Source: Petunia secreta (lineage: Eukaryota > Streptophyta > Magnoliopsida > Solanales > Solanaceae). Taken from it: a DNA stretch of 64,000 nt. The position numbers and the translations under genes are program-made. The stretch spans positions 24,278,001 through 24,342,000 of the forward strand of contig JARKIP010000011.1 in NCBI GenBank assembly GCA_029990175.1, written 5' to 3'. Numbering within the stretch: the first letter of the stretch is position 1; the number at the start of each line of letters is the position of its first letter. The notes under the pieces are model-generated. The model was not told the DNA's origin. It did no database searches and saw nothing but the letters and a program-made list of their open reading frames with translations. Of this stretch, positions 34,307-48,134 are shown in pieces.

Positions 34307-36688
34307 TTTTGATTGATTTATTAGTATAAAATGCTTCTTATGATTATGAGTTTTCAACTTCTGCAGGCGTCGTCAGTGGCGGATAAGAGGTGGACACTTA
34401 ATGATTTTGACATTGGGAAGCCTCTTGGAAGAGGAAAGTTTGGTCATGTCTATCTAGCTAGGGAGAAAAGGGTCGGTGCTTTCAAACTTAACTAGTTTCT
34501 ATGTTCATAATGGGTCATACTACTTACTTTCAATTGCTTCATATTTATGCTTTGTGCCCGTTTGGGTGAGCTTAAAAATGGCTTATAAACTTATTAGCCC
34601 ATTAATATATGTTTGGTAACTTAAAAATTTTTGGTTTTATAAGCCATAAGTGGCTTAAACGCCACTTTTTGACTTATAAGCCACTTAAAATAAGCTGCTT
34701 ATATAAGCCCACCCAAACAGGCTCTTAGCTCATTCAACATATTAGTTGTCTGCTGTAGTAGTAGTGCCTGTAGTACTTGGGGTTCTATATCGGAAAATTT
34801 CTGTAGCATCTAATGCTACCTTCTGATAGAGATATCTTTATGGGCATATATGCAATAAAAGAATTTTTTGTATTTTATTGGACATACATTACATTCTACA
34901 ATCACGTTTCCAATACTAAGATTAGTTGTTTCGTGAAAACAGAGCAATCATATAATTGCATTGAAAGTGCTGTTCAAGAGCCAGCTAAAACAGTCCCAGG
35001 TTGAGCATCAGCTTCGCCGTGAAGTTGAAATACAAAGCCACCTTCGGCATCCAAATATTCTGAGACTTTATGGTTACTTTTATGACCAGGTAAACTTGTG
35101 GTTCTCCCTGTAATGTCTTCTGCATTTCCTGCTCCCAGTTTCTGGTCTTGATAAGAGTTTTTAGGAGACTGATGTTAGAATTTATTAATGCAGAAACGTG
35201 TCTATTTGATCCTGGAATATGCTGCCAAGGGTGAACTCTATAAGGAGCTGCAGAAATGCAAGTACTTTAGTGAGCGGCGTGCTGCAACTGTTAGTTCCTG
35301 TCAAATCATAAAACTCTTATACATTGTCTGTACTGTAGGATTTCCTTTTTCAAAAAATATTAATTAGAAAATCATGAGAATTGGTAGATGAACAGGTGAG
35401 GAGTTTCTTCTTTGAAATTCTTAGTTTTGATCCCATTAGCCTTGAGTGCGAGCAGATTCATATCTCTCTTAAATTATATTGATGCCCTTCAACATCTTAA
35501 CAACTTTCAAAGAACATAAGTTTTAAGTATTAACTTGTTTTCATTTATCTTGGGTTTTGGAGCAGTATGTTGCATCGTTAGCCCGAGCCCTCATATACTG
35601 TCATGGGAAGCATGTGATACATAGAGATATAAAGCCAGAGAATCTTTTGGTTGGTGCGCAGGTATACATTTAGCATTCTGCATTTGTAAACAGTTTATAC
35701 ACTGCACTGCAGTAAAATGATAGAGCTCAAACTAACCGTTTTTAAATTTTCTGTTGTTAGGGTGAACTCAAAATTGCTGACTTTGGATGGTCAGTGCACA
35801 CCTTTAATCGCAGGCGGACTATGTGTGGAACTCTAGACTATTTGCCACCTGAGATGGGTATGCATGTTATACAAGATATATCGATATTGGAAGTTTTAAG
35901 CATTGGGTTACTATATTAACATAGTTAAGCCACTCATTAAATGCTTTTACATTTTGTGATATGTTGATTGCTGAACTTGCAGTGGAAAGTGTTGAGCATG
36001 ACGCAAATGTAGACATTTGGAGCCTCGGTGTTCTATGCTATGAGTTCCTGTACGGGGTACCTCCATTTGAAGCAAAGGAACACTCGGACACATATAGAAG
36101 GTGAGCATTTCTTCCAAATTGTGAACTAAAAGTTTGTTGAGAAAAACTTGACATGGAAAGCACCAAAAAAAGGGCTTTAGAATAAATACTAGTACATTCT
36201 ATAACGAAGTTCTGCTTTTAGCATGAATGATTCTTTCTTACAAGGCTACAACTTATGCTCATGGTGAAAATGAACATAAGTAGTATAAATTTAAAATCTT
36301 CTGTCAACCGCTAAAAACCTGCCACAGATGAGTTTGAAATAGCATAACGACTTTTATGAGTATTATTCCCAGCTTAACACTCGCAGACATTGATAAGGTT
36401 ATTCTATGGATATATGTGCAGGATTGTGCAAGTAGATCTCAAATTTCCACCCAAACCAGTTGTCTCATCAGCTGCCAAGGACCTCATCAGTCAGGTTTTT
36501 CTCTAGTACATTAAGTTACTTTTGAAACGCAGCAGCACATAATCTCAGGGCTAACTTATTCTTTTGATTCATGCTGTGTGGGATAGATGCTAGTAAAGGA
36601 TTCTTCCAAACGTCTTCCCCTGAAGAAGGTACTTGAGCATACCTGGATTGTGCAGAATGCGGATCCTTCAGGCGTTTATAAGGGCTGA
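33443..36688 (+). CDS. AUR1: Aurora serine/threonine kinase, alpha type
   Basis: Nine exons: 33443-33484, 34367-34471, 34943-35089, 35194-35289, 35566-35661, 35761-35857, 35983-36100, 36422-36494 and 36587-36688. Every junction is GT/AG and in frame, giving 291 aa, as expected for plant AUR1/AUR2. Motifs in order: glycine loop LGRGKFGHVY, catalytic Lys in IALKVLF, HRDIKPENLL, DFGWSVH, activation loop RRRTMCGTLDYLPPE, then DIWSLGVLCYE. The start MAIATDNQ fits the short AUR1-like N-terminus. Plant alpha Auroras phosphorylate histone H3 Ser10 and act on spindles and the division plane. Transcription is expected in dividing cells; I cannot point to an MSA element. It appears intact. Introns 1 and 2 hold a SINE, a long TA repeat and a MITE. 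Confidence 0.95.
33543..33640 (-). mobile_element. TS-type SINE fragment in Aurora intron 1
   Basis: Read on the - strand it ends with the GGGGTCTGGR-like box, a TCACTTG-type block and the TTGTTGT tail (ACAACAACAA on +, from 33551). Similar fragments occur at 58615-58740 and 60895-61018. The match to the Solanaceae TS SINE is by remembered consensus. Confidence 0.6.
33701..33779. repeat. (TA)n microsatellite in Aurora intron 1
   Basis: About 38 TA units with a single G interruption at 33741. Expected to be length-variable. Confidence 0.95.
34279..34306. repeat. (TTA)n microsatellite in Aurora intron 1
   Basis: Nine or so TTA units followed by a T run. Confidence 0.9.
34556..34723. mobile_element. 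hAT-like MITE in Aurora intron 2
   Basis: A 168-bp element with inverted ends (GCCCGTTTGGGTGAGCTTA at the left, the complement of a GCCTGTTTGGGTGGGCTTA end at the right) and internal GGCTTATAAGCC-like palindromes. No clear target duplication was found, so the superfamily call is tentative. Confidence 0.65.
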
Positions 36689-37233
36689 TGAGTACATAAG
36701 GTGTCTATACAAGGGCTGATGAGTGCATGACCGTGACCAAGGGCGGTTCCACCCCTAGGCCAATAAGCTATTGCTTTAGGCCCCAAAATTCAAGGCCCTA
36801 AAATTGTTTCTTACAAAATATGTAGTTCATGGTATGAACTGTATGAATGTACATCTTCTTTGTTCCATGAATCTTTTATGTTAGATGTACCTACTAATTA
36901 GGCAACTTAACATTTGTAACCTTTTGCTGATATTTTTCATCCTATAAATTGGAGTGTTCTGTACCTTTGGAGGACATACCTGAAGAAATAAGAAGAGTTC
37001 TATCTCTTTCTCTCATGTTCTTTAATTTCTCTTTTAACCATTTCTTGCCAGCTTGTTTAGATTAAAATAACTTCATTATTTTTCAAATGTGTCTATATTA
37101 ATTATTGAATAATGTCCCACTTGAAATAAGTTTTTAAAAATTAATAAGATCTTACGCAACATTGACAATGCAAGAAAAGCTGAATAAATGAATGGACTGT
37201 ATTAACAGTTGGAAAAGAAATTAGTTATAAAAA
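36689..37233. other. 3' region of the Aurora gene
   Basis: This holds the probable 3' UTR. AAGGGCTGATGAGT, spanning the stop codon, is repeated 32 bases later (36680 and 36712). The rest is AT-rich intergenic DNA with no gene seen. Confidence 0.5.
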
Positions 37234-37868
37234 GGCAAAATGCATAAGTACCACTTTAAGTTTACCCCTTCTTGCTGTGACACATCTCAAGTTTTCGGGA
37301 GTCCTAGTTACCCATGCACAAATTGAAAGTGGTAATAGCACCACCCTTTTTACACAACGCCAGACATAAGAAAGATAGTGCTTATCACGCACCAATAAAT
37401 GACTGCCACCTAGTACTCTTTTTTCCTTTTATTATCTTTACATTTTTTTAATTATCTTTACTTTTAAAAGACTAAAAAACTCAAAATCAGCCACCCCCAC
37501 TAAATAACTCTTCACCCCATCTGCTTCTTCTCTAGCCCACCGTCTGTTTCACTTTTCCCCTCCCCTTAATTATTGGGCTCTTTACATATATATCCGCCCA
37601 TCAAGAAATAATTACTTTTAGGTGTCCATAACTTTTTGTATCAAAAAATTCATATTAAATATATTTCTTAATATTAATATTAATATTAATATTTAATAGT
37701 ATGATATTCATCTCCCTTAATTAAAGGAAACAATCAATGGTAAAAAAAAAATAGATTACCATTAAATATGGTAGTTGCACGATTTTAGGCTTAATGATAG
37801 AGTCCTATCAACATAATAATATTTAAAATATTACATATATATATTTTAAATATTAAATATATATTTAA

Positions 37869-37912
<44 letters not shown>

Positions 37913-38952
37913 CAAATATATAATATATATTTAAATATCAATAATATTTAAAATATTAAATATATATATTTAAAATATGGAATATCAATAATATTAAATA
38001 TATCAATAATATTAAATATTAATAAGATTAATATATTCAATATATATTTAAAATATGAAATATCAATAATATTAAATATATTAAATATTAATAATATTAA
38101 TATATTAAATATATATCAATAATATTTAAAATATTAAATACATATTTAAAATATATTTAAAAAAGGGTAAAATGTATATGGAAAGAAAGAAACAAGAAAA
38201 GGTGTACAGAAAAAGTAATTATTCTTGGTCAACGTTCATGGTGCGTAAATTTCCCTTAATTATTCCCCTCATTTCAAATCAAGATCAAGATGAAACTTTT
38301 ACATTTTTTTTGTTTTCTTAATCAATATTTGAAAGTGGGTTCCATTCTTTCTTTTCTCATGGAAGACTCCACCATGGCCGATAACACTTAGTGAGATCCC
38401 CTCCCCCGCTCCCCCAACTCCTCGTTGCCCCCACCTTACTGAAATTGTTCCCTTCCCCGTCCAATTACCATTCAACTTTGAAATCTTTTTTTTTTGGTTA
38501 AATTTTTCCTATATGGGTTTGAACAAAACTTTGATTTCCTCTTGAAAATTAGAATTTGAATGATGATATGAAGAAAAGGGTCTTGTTTGTATATGGATCT
38601 TTTAAAACTTCAGTCGAACAATCATGATTTATCGAGTTGGTTACGCCGAAAAATTTTGGAGCCTGCTGATTTCATGATGGTGTTAATGCGGTGTCGGATA
38701 GAATGTAAAAATCGATGCAACGGTGAATGAATTGATTTGGTGTTTTTGCAGGTGGTTGATGGCTGCGTATTGTGGTGATTTTAATGGTGATTGTTTATAA
38801 GGTTATGTGAATGATTGTATTGTCAAGAAGGTGAAGGGTGGTTTGTTGATGAAAAAGTTGTTTATCTGGTGGAGGGTGACAATGTGATTAGAACAAGAGG
38901 TGGCGGTGGCAACTAAACAAAAAGGAAAGAGGAGAAAGAAAAAGGAAAAATA

Positions 38953-39006
<54 letters not shown>

Positions 39007-39233
39007 TCCTATTAAACAAACAAATATAATAAAATTAAATTAAATTTCAAGTATAAGGTTTTTACTTCTCACTCTCTCAAAGAGAGTATGTTTCACTCTC
39101 TGTGCCACATCAGCAAGTAGCGTGGAACTAATACCATTTCTAACATGATCAAGGAGGAAATAGGACTCCCGCAAACTTTAAGTGTGTAACAGCAAAAACG
39201 TTTAGAGTTTGAGGGGTACTTATGCGTTTTGCC
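37234..39233. mobile_element. Non-autonomous MULE of exactly 2,000 bp
   Basis: Perfect 9-bp target duplication TTATAAAAA (37225-37233 and 39234-39242). The ends are degenerate inverted repeats of about 110 bp beginning GGCAAAATGCATAAGTACC on the left and GGCAAAACGCATAAGTACC on the right, and both include TTGCTGT.ACACA and GGGAGTCCTA boxes. The interior has an AATATTAAATATA low-complexity block (37660-38160), two TA repeats (37876-37910, 38957-39003) and a unique G-richer part (38300-38900) without a convincing gene. Confidence 0.9.
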
Positions 39234-39242
39234 TTATAAAAA

Positions 39243-40488
39243 TATTGGCAACATAGAAGAATGTTAAAAGAATAAACCCAAATAAAATTCCATCTATCCT
39301 ATAATAAAAGAGTATCGTTACCCTCTTTGCATTGCAGAATTAGTTTATCATTTGCAGTAGTTCTAACCTAAATTCCCTTCAATGTTAAAAATGCACTTAA
39401 GAATACAGCATCGTTATTGTATTTTATCAAAAGATACCATAAAATGTTTGAATCATTGCACGATGTCTTAATAAAATGCCTAGTCGCATTATGATAGCGC
39501 ATTTACATTAGCTACTTCCTCATCAGGATCCCTGGCATTCCCTAATTATAATCTACTCCAAACTTGTTGTTTTCATTCATTTGATAATGATGTAAAAGTA
39601 GGTAATTTCTTCTCATATGTCTAACCAATGATGGAAAGAATTATTGGTACATGTGCTAGTGGAACTTAACAAGTATCCGATGGAATTAGTGAAGTGCGCA
39701 TAAGCTGACCAGACACCATTGTTATATGCACAATCTACTGATAAACTGTTTTCTTCCACCAGCATAGCTTAGGTAAATTAAAATACTTTGCCTATATTGC
39801 CTCCGCTGTGACTTAAACGGTCTTTTGACACTTGTGATTCCAAAAGTCTAAAATATGAATGACAAATTATAAGCACAGCATATGGGAGAAGTTAGCATTT
39901 TGATATGGAATACTAAAAGTGTGTACTTTGTCATCATGTAGTTTTTGACCTCTTCCTCGTTGGTTTATTTAATCTTTCAACAAGGGAAAGGGGCCAATGA
40001 CTTGCCCCACCCCATACCTCATAAAGAAGTAACCAGCAATTCTTAAGTTTTAGTAAACTCAAGACCAATGGAGCATAGTAGAAATGGTAACTGCAACTTT
40101 AAAACTCTTATATCAGTACTCAATATTTGTTTTGGTACAGGAATTTTGAGACACCCACAGCAGCATTTTCCCAAGTGTAAATCACAAAAATAAGCTAACC
40201 AAAAATTGTGAAGCAACACCTCCACAACATAGAAATAAATATGGTCCATAATCATGAATACAAGGAAGCTTTGGCGCAACTTGCTAGATACAACAAAACC
40301 TTGAATATACATCTATTATTGCCCACAGCTGAGGCACGGTAACAGATCCAAAACCTTCAAATAAGTTCCTACATGACCCGATTAACCTGACATTATGGTA
40401 GGCATTTCAAAGGTAGTAGAGACAGCAACTGCAGTAACTACTGATGAAAACAAGAACCACTACTCTAGTGTCAAATGGTCCTTTTATT
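39243..40488. other. Intergenic region between Aurora and PFK, probably including the PFK 3' UTR
   Basis: AT-rich unique-looking DNA with short unsupported frames. The PFK gene ends at 40489 on the other strand, so the right part is likely its 3' UTR. Nothing else recognised. Confidence 0.45.
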
Positions 40489-43400
40489 TCATGCCGTGCT
40501 AGTATTTTGCTTACCTGAAATCTCACTGTCATTGTTATCCCCATCTAATAACTGACTTGGCGGGTGTGGCCCCTTTTGCACTTCTTTAATGTCTTTCGTG
40601 CTCAAGAAGCTTGGCTGATTGGTTGAAGAAAGAAGTCGCGCCCACATCCTGTCAGTTATGACCACCTTATTTTGCTTCTCAGTAATGCGCTGCACGGCAA
40701 AGATGCTGATTAAACTTGTGAAAATAGTGTTCCCATAGTACAAAGGATCCACCTCTGAAAGTCGAATCAAAATAAAAGGAGGGCCTATGACATGATTTTA
40801 TTATAAAAGGTAAGGAAAAGTCCACGACATAATTGATTGAATGGCCTTTTGATTCCCTTTCAGCCACGATGTCGGTGTGGCTCTTTCATGCAAGATGAAA
40901 AAACGAGTACCATGTCTTTCCTAAGGTGCAAGTGCATCTTACTCAGCAAGATTTCCAGAGACTGTTTTACATACTTGTTGAAAGGCAGCAAAAGCTCTTC
41001 CCTTGACATTAAGAAAATACAAGAAAAACTGAACTGGATATTGTGTTTCAAATGCACGTTCTAGTGTTGGAGGAGTGATCATAAAGGACATCAAACTTTT
41101 AAGAACATGAGTTGCATCCTCAAGCTAAACCATAAAACCAGGTATTGATCTGGGCGATGCATAACATAAAGCAGCTAAGAACTAAGATTAATGCCTATGG
41201 TATGATAACTCAAAGCCAGGCCTCAGTCAGTTTCCAATTGGCACAGCGACAGAATTTGTTGATACATTGGGGTTAATCAAGAAGCAGCAAAGATACAACT
41301 ACAAAGTCAACAACCAAATGTTGATACTTACATTGAATGGAATATATGTTTGCCGACCATTGACAACACCTGAGGTGAAGCCTGTGAATCCTGCCATAGC
41401 TCCATGAACACAACTTTGAGCAAGAATCGTGCAATATACATTGTCAGATGCATTACTTGGAACAGCACGAATCATGTAAGTAGGGTCTGCATAACAATGT
41501 GAAATGCTGATTAGCTCCATAGGTTTTCCAAACTAAATCAGCTATTCAGATGGTTGAAATTTTTCCCACCTATATATTTTAGTGTAATGGGCATCTTAAG
41601 TGTTTTCGCAAAATGATCCTGCAAGAAGTAAAGAAATGGTGAGTACAATGTTAAATTGATAATGCATAATATTTCCTAATCTAAATAAGGTCAATCACGA
41701 TTTCCCCGTAGATTATGAGAGAAGTACAAAACGAAAAGTAGGACCAAGAACCATTTTCTTTGTTTTTGGATCATATAGCAATCTTTACAAAGGATAAAAG
41801 GCAAACAACTTATGCACCTTGCTTCAAGGTGATCTCAGCAAGAAGTTTAACAAATTTCATGATGACATCAGTGTTAGCTAGATTAACAACAATGCATTCG
41901 AAAGTAAAAATAACAAATATTATAAACATAGAATTGTAATGCCTCACGTATTTTTTTTCCTTATGTTATTTAAGACAGTTTGCTTTATAAGATGCACACT
42001 GATATTTGGTGGATACATGAATTTATTTGGTAAGAGTAGTTAAAGATACAAGTTCATATTGGAGGCCCGTGAGCATTTGAGAGAGAGTGGAGTAATTCTG
42101 TCAAACAAATTCTTCCATTTGGGTGATATTGGCTCCTTATTTTCTGGAAACCGAGTATAGTGTGAGCTTTAGTACATCTTCATTGACTGGAGTGAACGTA
42201 ATTTTCTGACACAGATAATCTTAGCTCTCACAATCCCACAAAAGCGCATGCTCAAGTAGACACGTTCACACTTAATCACTTATAGAGAGGGAGAGAAAGC
42301 AAGATCAACCAGTTCTGCATTCCGTATAAACAATAAGACTAGGGATAACTCAAGTCTATAACAACCATTACCTTGATTTTTTGGGATACCCACAAACCAA
42401 CGTCTTGGAGAAGCTTGTTTCCTGAAGCATCTTGTTCACTTTGAGCATGGGAATTCTCTTCTGTAAGAAGTTCCTGTCCAGCTCCTTCGGCTATCACAAT
42501 AACCATGTGCCCTTCTTCTCTGAGCCGTTTCTTTACGAATTCGAAGAGACCACCCTTTCCTTCAAGAAAGAAGGGTGATTCTGGAATCAAACAGCAGTCA
42601 ACATCTCTGCTCGCTAAAGTGGCATACATCGCAATGAATCCTGCATCAAATTCCATCAATTGAACTAAAGTCAAGATTTTGTTGTTAAAACATACAATAA
42701 ATAGATTATGGCAGCATGTAGTAGTCTGGGCTCCTAAGTATCGAGAATATGACTTGGAAAAAAGAAGCAATTTGTTGTATCAAAGATACGTTTACCATTA
42801 TTCGTGCTCTCCAACAAAAATGTTCATATACAAACTCACTTTGTTTTTTTTTTAATCGATAAGGCTATAGCCTATCAAGTGACGAGTTGTGAGCTGACTA
42901 TGCCGAGAGCTGCTTATTATTTAACAGCAAATCAACCAACAATAAAGTGCCAGATAAAACGGTGAAGGACATAAAATGATCTTTATGACAAACTTGGTAG
43001 AATAAGTTCTATAAGAGGCTATTTGCTATCCATGGAATGTTTCCAAAATTTTGTAAAAGCACGTTACCACTATAGCGGCCCATTAGCTTCACCACACCAA
43101 TACCGTTCTCAGCACTTTGAGCCTCAACATGTGCTGCATTGATGGCACGTTGAGCCTCCTCTACAGCAGTATCAAAACCAAATGACTTGTCGATGATCTG
43201 ATAAAAGAACAAATATGTTTTCACATAACAGAAGTTTAAAATGAAGAGCACTATTAGCTACTAGTTACTTAAGTCAAATGGGAAGGAAAACTACCAAACT
43301 GAGATTTCCAGACATTGAAACGTACTTTTAATATTGAGTAGTAAGCTTTATGCTTTTCACTTTGCAAGAATTTTTTCCTAAGATTGCTAAATTATATATC

Positions 43401-46400
43401 ATACCAGAAGGAAATATAAGCAATAATAATACAAAGAAATGAGAAATACTGGAATATCATTGTCAATTGTCTTGGGTATCCCAGCAACTACAACTTTGAG
43501 ACCACGCCGCCTAATTTCCTGCAAAAAGGGAGTACGATATTCTAAGAAATCTTGAAAAGATTAACATATTTTATCTTTTACCAAACGAAGAAATGATACC
43601 ACCACAGGCCATCAGCACTCGGAACCAGATATCAAGCAATGCATATAACAGTAGCTGGTTCCATTTTACCTTTATAGTGAAACTAAATATGCATCTAGCA
43701 TGTTGAAAAGAAAATTTTCCATGGAAGAGACCAGCAAATCCATAGAAACTATTAGGACATACTGACAAAAAGCTATCCGTAAGTAGCTAGTAAGGTACAT
43801 TCAAACATGTTGAATTTCTGTGCAATGATGAACTGAATGCAGATGATGTTGACATAGTACGTCACACTTGGACCAAGATAGTTGATTTGAAAGTCGTTGA
43901 GTGATACCGAATCCCCTCAACAGACTAACTTAAAAGAATAGATTTTTAAACTCTCAGAAAAATATGTAAATCATATTTCCCTCAAGTTGAGAACTAACTA
44001 ATGTGTTTGGGTGGGCATCTACCAGGCCTCTTAATTTGCAGAATCTAACTTACCTCATAAATGACAGCTGCTCCTTTCTGAGTCCCATCACCACCAATTA
44101 TATAGACCTGAATAAATAAGAAACTCATTATACCAAGTGATTCTTTTGTGCAGGAAATGCCATCACCATAAGATATTTGCGATGAAATCAAAGATGCCTC
44201 AGATGAAGTCGACTAGCAAATTGCAAAAATGAAACGTTTTCTTCTAAAAGTCATTCATGTTGCAGTAACAGTAGAACTCAATACTAGTCACCATGATACC
44301 ACTTCCGCCGAATATACATAGCTTTTTCTTATGACCAAGATATTACTTTCTTCATAAATTAGCTGCTTTTGCAGCAATTACCCAAGCCATTCCAAAGAGA
44401 AAAGGGCCTAACAGAAGAAAAGGTACTCTAAGATTCAACAACAGACGTACTTAGATAAAATTTCATACCTGATTTATTCCATGGTCCTGTATACTGTCAA
44501 CAATCTTTGTGGTATCGTGGCCTCCTCGTGACGTCCCAAGGATTGTTCCACCACGTTTATGAATATCATTTACAAGCTTTGGTGTCAAATTGATAGTGTT
44601 TTTTGCGTAGAAACCTCTGTAGCCTCCCTAAGAAGGAGAAAATGTGCTATTAGCTGCTCCGACAAAACAGCTTATCAAGGATAAAAGAGTTGAATATCAG
44701 CCAACTCACTTCTATTCCAAGGACTTTATCTACACCATACATATAGTCAAGGCTATGTACAATTTCTCTGATCACTGTGTTTAGCCCAGGGCACAAACCA
44801 CCACAAGTTACAATACAAGCCCGAACATCATCTGAGCTGAAACAAACCTGAAACATAATGAAGCTTTCTTCTGAGTGAAAGATTGCAAATCAATAGTTCT
44901 ACTGGTAAATGGCAACAAATTGTATATTTCCATCCTTGAAGAAAGTAGACATACCTTCTGACGGGGACCAGCACGCCGAAAATGTAATCCTCGCGGACTG
45001 TCCTTATGGACAACAATCTACAAAGTGACCAAATAAATTCATAAAAATTATCACAAGGGAAGAGGAGGGGTTGATGAACAAATGATCTCTTTCTAACAAA
45101 AATGTTCCTTATAGGTAAATGAAAAAAAAAAAAAAAAAAAAAATGCGAGAAAGAATAGAAAAGTAAAATAGAGGGTGATCAAATATTTTCCTCCGCGAAA
45201 GCCAACTCAACCAAAAAAAAAAAATCTACACACTTTTTTTGCCCTTTCATTGCAATGGCATAGGAGCTCGGCAAATACTGCAAGAACAAAGAATTGGACT
45301 CTTTGCAGACACTCTGAAGAGTCAGCCATGCCTTCCTTTCCAGTAGTTTCTCTACCATAGTTGCAATTAGTTCTTACTCAGTGTCACATGTACTTCAGCT
45401 TTTTGATAGTTTAGGGAGACACATTTATTACATGTTCGAGAGCATAGAAATCATTTATAGCAGTGGAATGATAAATGTGTCCACAGAATTCTTGTGAAGC
45501 GCTAATTCGACATAATTTGCGATCAATGTTCTCCAAAACCAACATCAGACAGTAATGGTCCTCTACTTTTGCTTTTGAGATAATTATGTTTGTAGTTCAT
45601 TTTGTATTAGTAGCATCCCACTTTGCAGAATCACAAACTCAACTTTCGCAGATCGATATAGCTATCTGTTATATGTCATCCGCCTTACCATCTTATTAAC
45701 CATTGAAAGGGAAAGAAATATAGACATTTTCTACAAAGAAATTTAAATATTCCAGTAAAACAAGTTAAAAAGAAGATTTCACCTTTTGAGGAACTGTATC
45801 ATCCATGTCGACAAAGTACTGCCTGAAATCATGAAGGCAGTTCACAACTTGTCAAGGGTCAATTGCGTAATAACTGCCATATCAGCCTAATTAGAATTAA
45901 GAAAATAAATTTTTTGATAAAACTCACTTCACAACTGAGTATGCTGGATTAGACTGCAATGGGTTATCATAAGTCTGTCATCAAACAGTGAAATGAAGAA
46001 TAAAGTCAAGTTAGTAGATATATCAACAAGACAACACCTAGGATAGTAAACATGCATGGTTGAGGATAAATATAGATACACATTTGAAAAATTCGAAATC
46101 AAGCATTTCACGTCTATCAGATACAATTTTAGATTTCTGAAAACTTAACTTCTTTCATACAAAGCTCAAGTTCGTTCAATTAAATGAGAATGTGAGAAAA
46201 TCAAAATGATGCCCTCCTCAATGTAGAACATGAAGAAGTTCATTGTAGTCTCAAATAGAGTGAATTATAGTTCCTTGCTAAACGTCCATGATGCTATTGT
46301 TTCACACAGCATGAGAAGTTAGATATGAATTACTTCTGCATGAGCTATAGCTAACATCCTTTCTTCACGAGTCATTAAGTATTGCTGAGGAACTCATTAG

Positions 46401-48134
46401 TATATAGCAACAGCTAATGCACGTTCCCTCAAAGTCTCTCCCTCTTTCTCTCATCTCAATCGAGATAAATAAATATGGAATTTCTTAAGAAAATGCTCCA
46501 AGTTCACTTTTACTTAAGAACATATAGGTCAAGCAAAGAGTGCAAATCATTTCTATTTTATACGATGCTAGATCTTCCAATAAATTAGATATTACTGGAA
46601 CAATACAAAAGTGACTTCAAGATACCTGGTTTCACTTATATATCTAACCTAATTAGATCTAAGAACCTTTTCTACATGAATACATGTTCATAAATCTAGT
46701 CATTCTCCTCCAAGAACTCCTCAGAATACAATAAAGGCTGATGCATGTTCATACAACATCTCTTGTTTTCTAATTCATATCCAGAATTTCCAAAACCAAC
46801 TTGCTTTAGGACTTGTCCTCCATATCATATGTGCCTCAAAAAAGTTTTTAAACGTAAATGTAATTTCATAAACCTATTCATTCTCCATCAAGTCAGGATG
46901 TGCTTGAATAAATCAAGAAATCTATCAGCTCCTTGTTATCATGGAGTAAACTTCCAAAGGACAAAACTGATATTTTGATTTATAGCTACCCTATTTTTTT
47001 AACTTAACCCTTTATATCAGTTTAGCGCTACTAATTGAAGAGAAATTTTCTCTATATACTTCACAGATAGCCTTATCATAGATTAACCGTCGAAAAATTA
47101 AAACAGCCAAATCCAGAAACTGCCATGCTCAGACTGCTCAGTGAACAGTCAAGAGGACATGTGCACCTCATGCTAACCATATTTTTGTTTCTAGCTCCCC
47201 AAAAAACAGTGTCCATGACAATATTAAAGTATATATAATGTCAAAAATCAGCCTTGAATATTTTATATTACTTCAATGTACTGGATTGGATCAACCACCA
47301 TAGAGAACAGATCTATGACTACTATCTAAAGGGGAAAAAATTAAAGAGTACAACAATCATAGGAAAAGAAGTGAAGCCAAAGGTGCATTCTTTACAATTC
47401 ATTATACTTTTAAGATAGTGTAAACTGATCAAACTAGCAATAAAAAGTTGATCATGTTGAAAAGGAACAGTATACCATGTACATTATTCAACAAATGAAA
47501 CATATGCTTGAGTCTAGGGGCAGAGCTACATATGGCGAAGGTTGGTCAATTGAACACCCTTCGCCAGATAATTATACTATGCATATAGGTCAACTATTAC
47601 TTTTAATACATATACAATAAATCTTAAAAAATCTCGAGCACCCTTAACAAAATTCATGGTTTCGCAACTCGAGTCTCGACAACCTAGGGGAGGAGCTACA
47701 TATGTCGAAGGGTGGTCAGTTGAACACCCTTCGCTAGTATCGTGCATATAGATCAAATATTACTTTAATTACCTATCTATTAAATCTTAAACACTCTTGA
47801 ACACCCTAAGTGAAATTCCTGGTTTCACCACTAGATAACTCACAAGCAGGGGAGAGGCAGAAAGACATGCAAAATCAGCCCTTTAATAAAGCCAGTGAAT
47901 ATACATTATAAAAATGACACGATCGCTGAATTCAAGACTCAAACATGCAGCATTAAAAAACAAATGCACATAAGAAAAACTATCATAAGATTTTCATATT
48001 TAATAAAGATTTAAAAGAGGAGAAAGTAGTACAGGAAGATCAGGGATGTAATCAGTTAAGTGAGGGACATCTTCAAGTACGTAGCCAAAATCTCCTTTCA
48101 CCACCTTCATTTGATATTTACTTTCCGTTCCCAT
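40489..48134 (-). CDS. PFK3: ATP-dependent 6-phosphofructokinase, cytosolic plant type
   Basis: Thirteen exons on the - strand: 48134-48033, 45974-45928, 45822-45783, 45017-44955, 44847-44710, 44627-44469, 44107-44054, 43518-43450, 43197-43068, 42640-42372, 41618-41570, 41486-41332 and 40689-40489. All junctions are GT/AG and the frame is continuous, giving 491 aa, close to plant PFK3. Motifs: VTCGGLCPGLN, GGYRGFYAKN, IIGGDGTQKGA (GGDGT marks the ATP-using form rather than the PPi form), GIPKTIDNDIP, MGRYSGFIA, IAEGAGQ and ITDRMWARLL. It converts fructose 6-phosphate to the 1,6-bisphosphate in glycolysis. There is no transit peptide (MGTESKYQMKV), which suggests the cytosol. It appears intact. 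Intron 1 is over 2 kb and holds two repeat copies. Confidence 0.95.
47515..47835. repeat. Two direct copies of a 150-165 bp repeat in PFK intron 1
   Basis: Both copies start GGGGCAGAGCTACATATG or GGGGAGGAGCTACATATG, include GTTGAACACCCTTCGC, and end GGTTTCGC or GGTTTCACCACT. The first is about 47518-47680, the second about 47695-47835. A short dispersed element of asterid genomes by its look; class not assigned. Confidence 0.7.
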
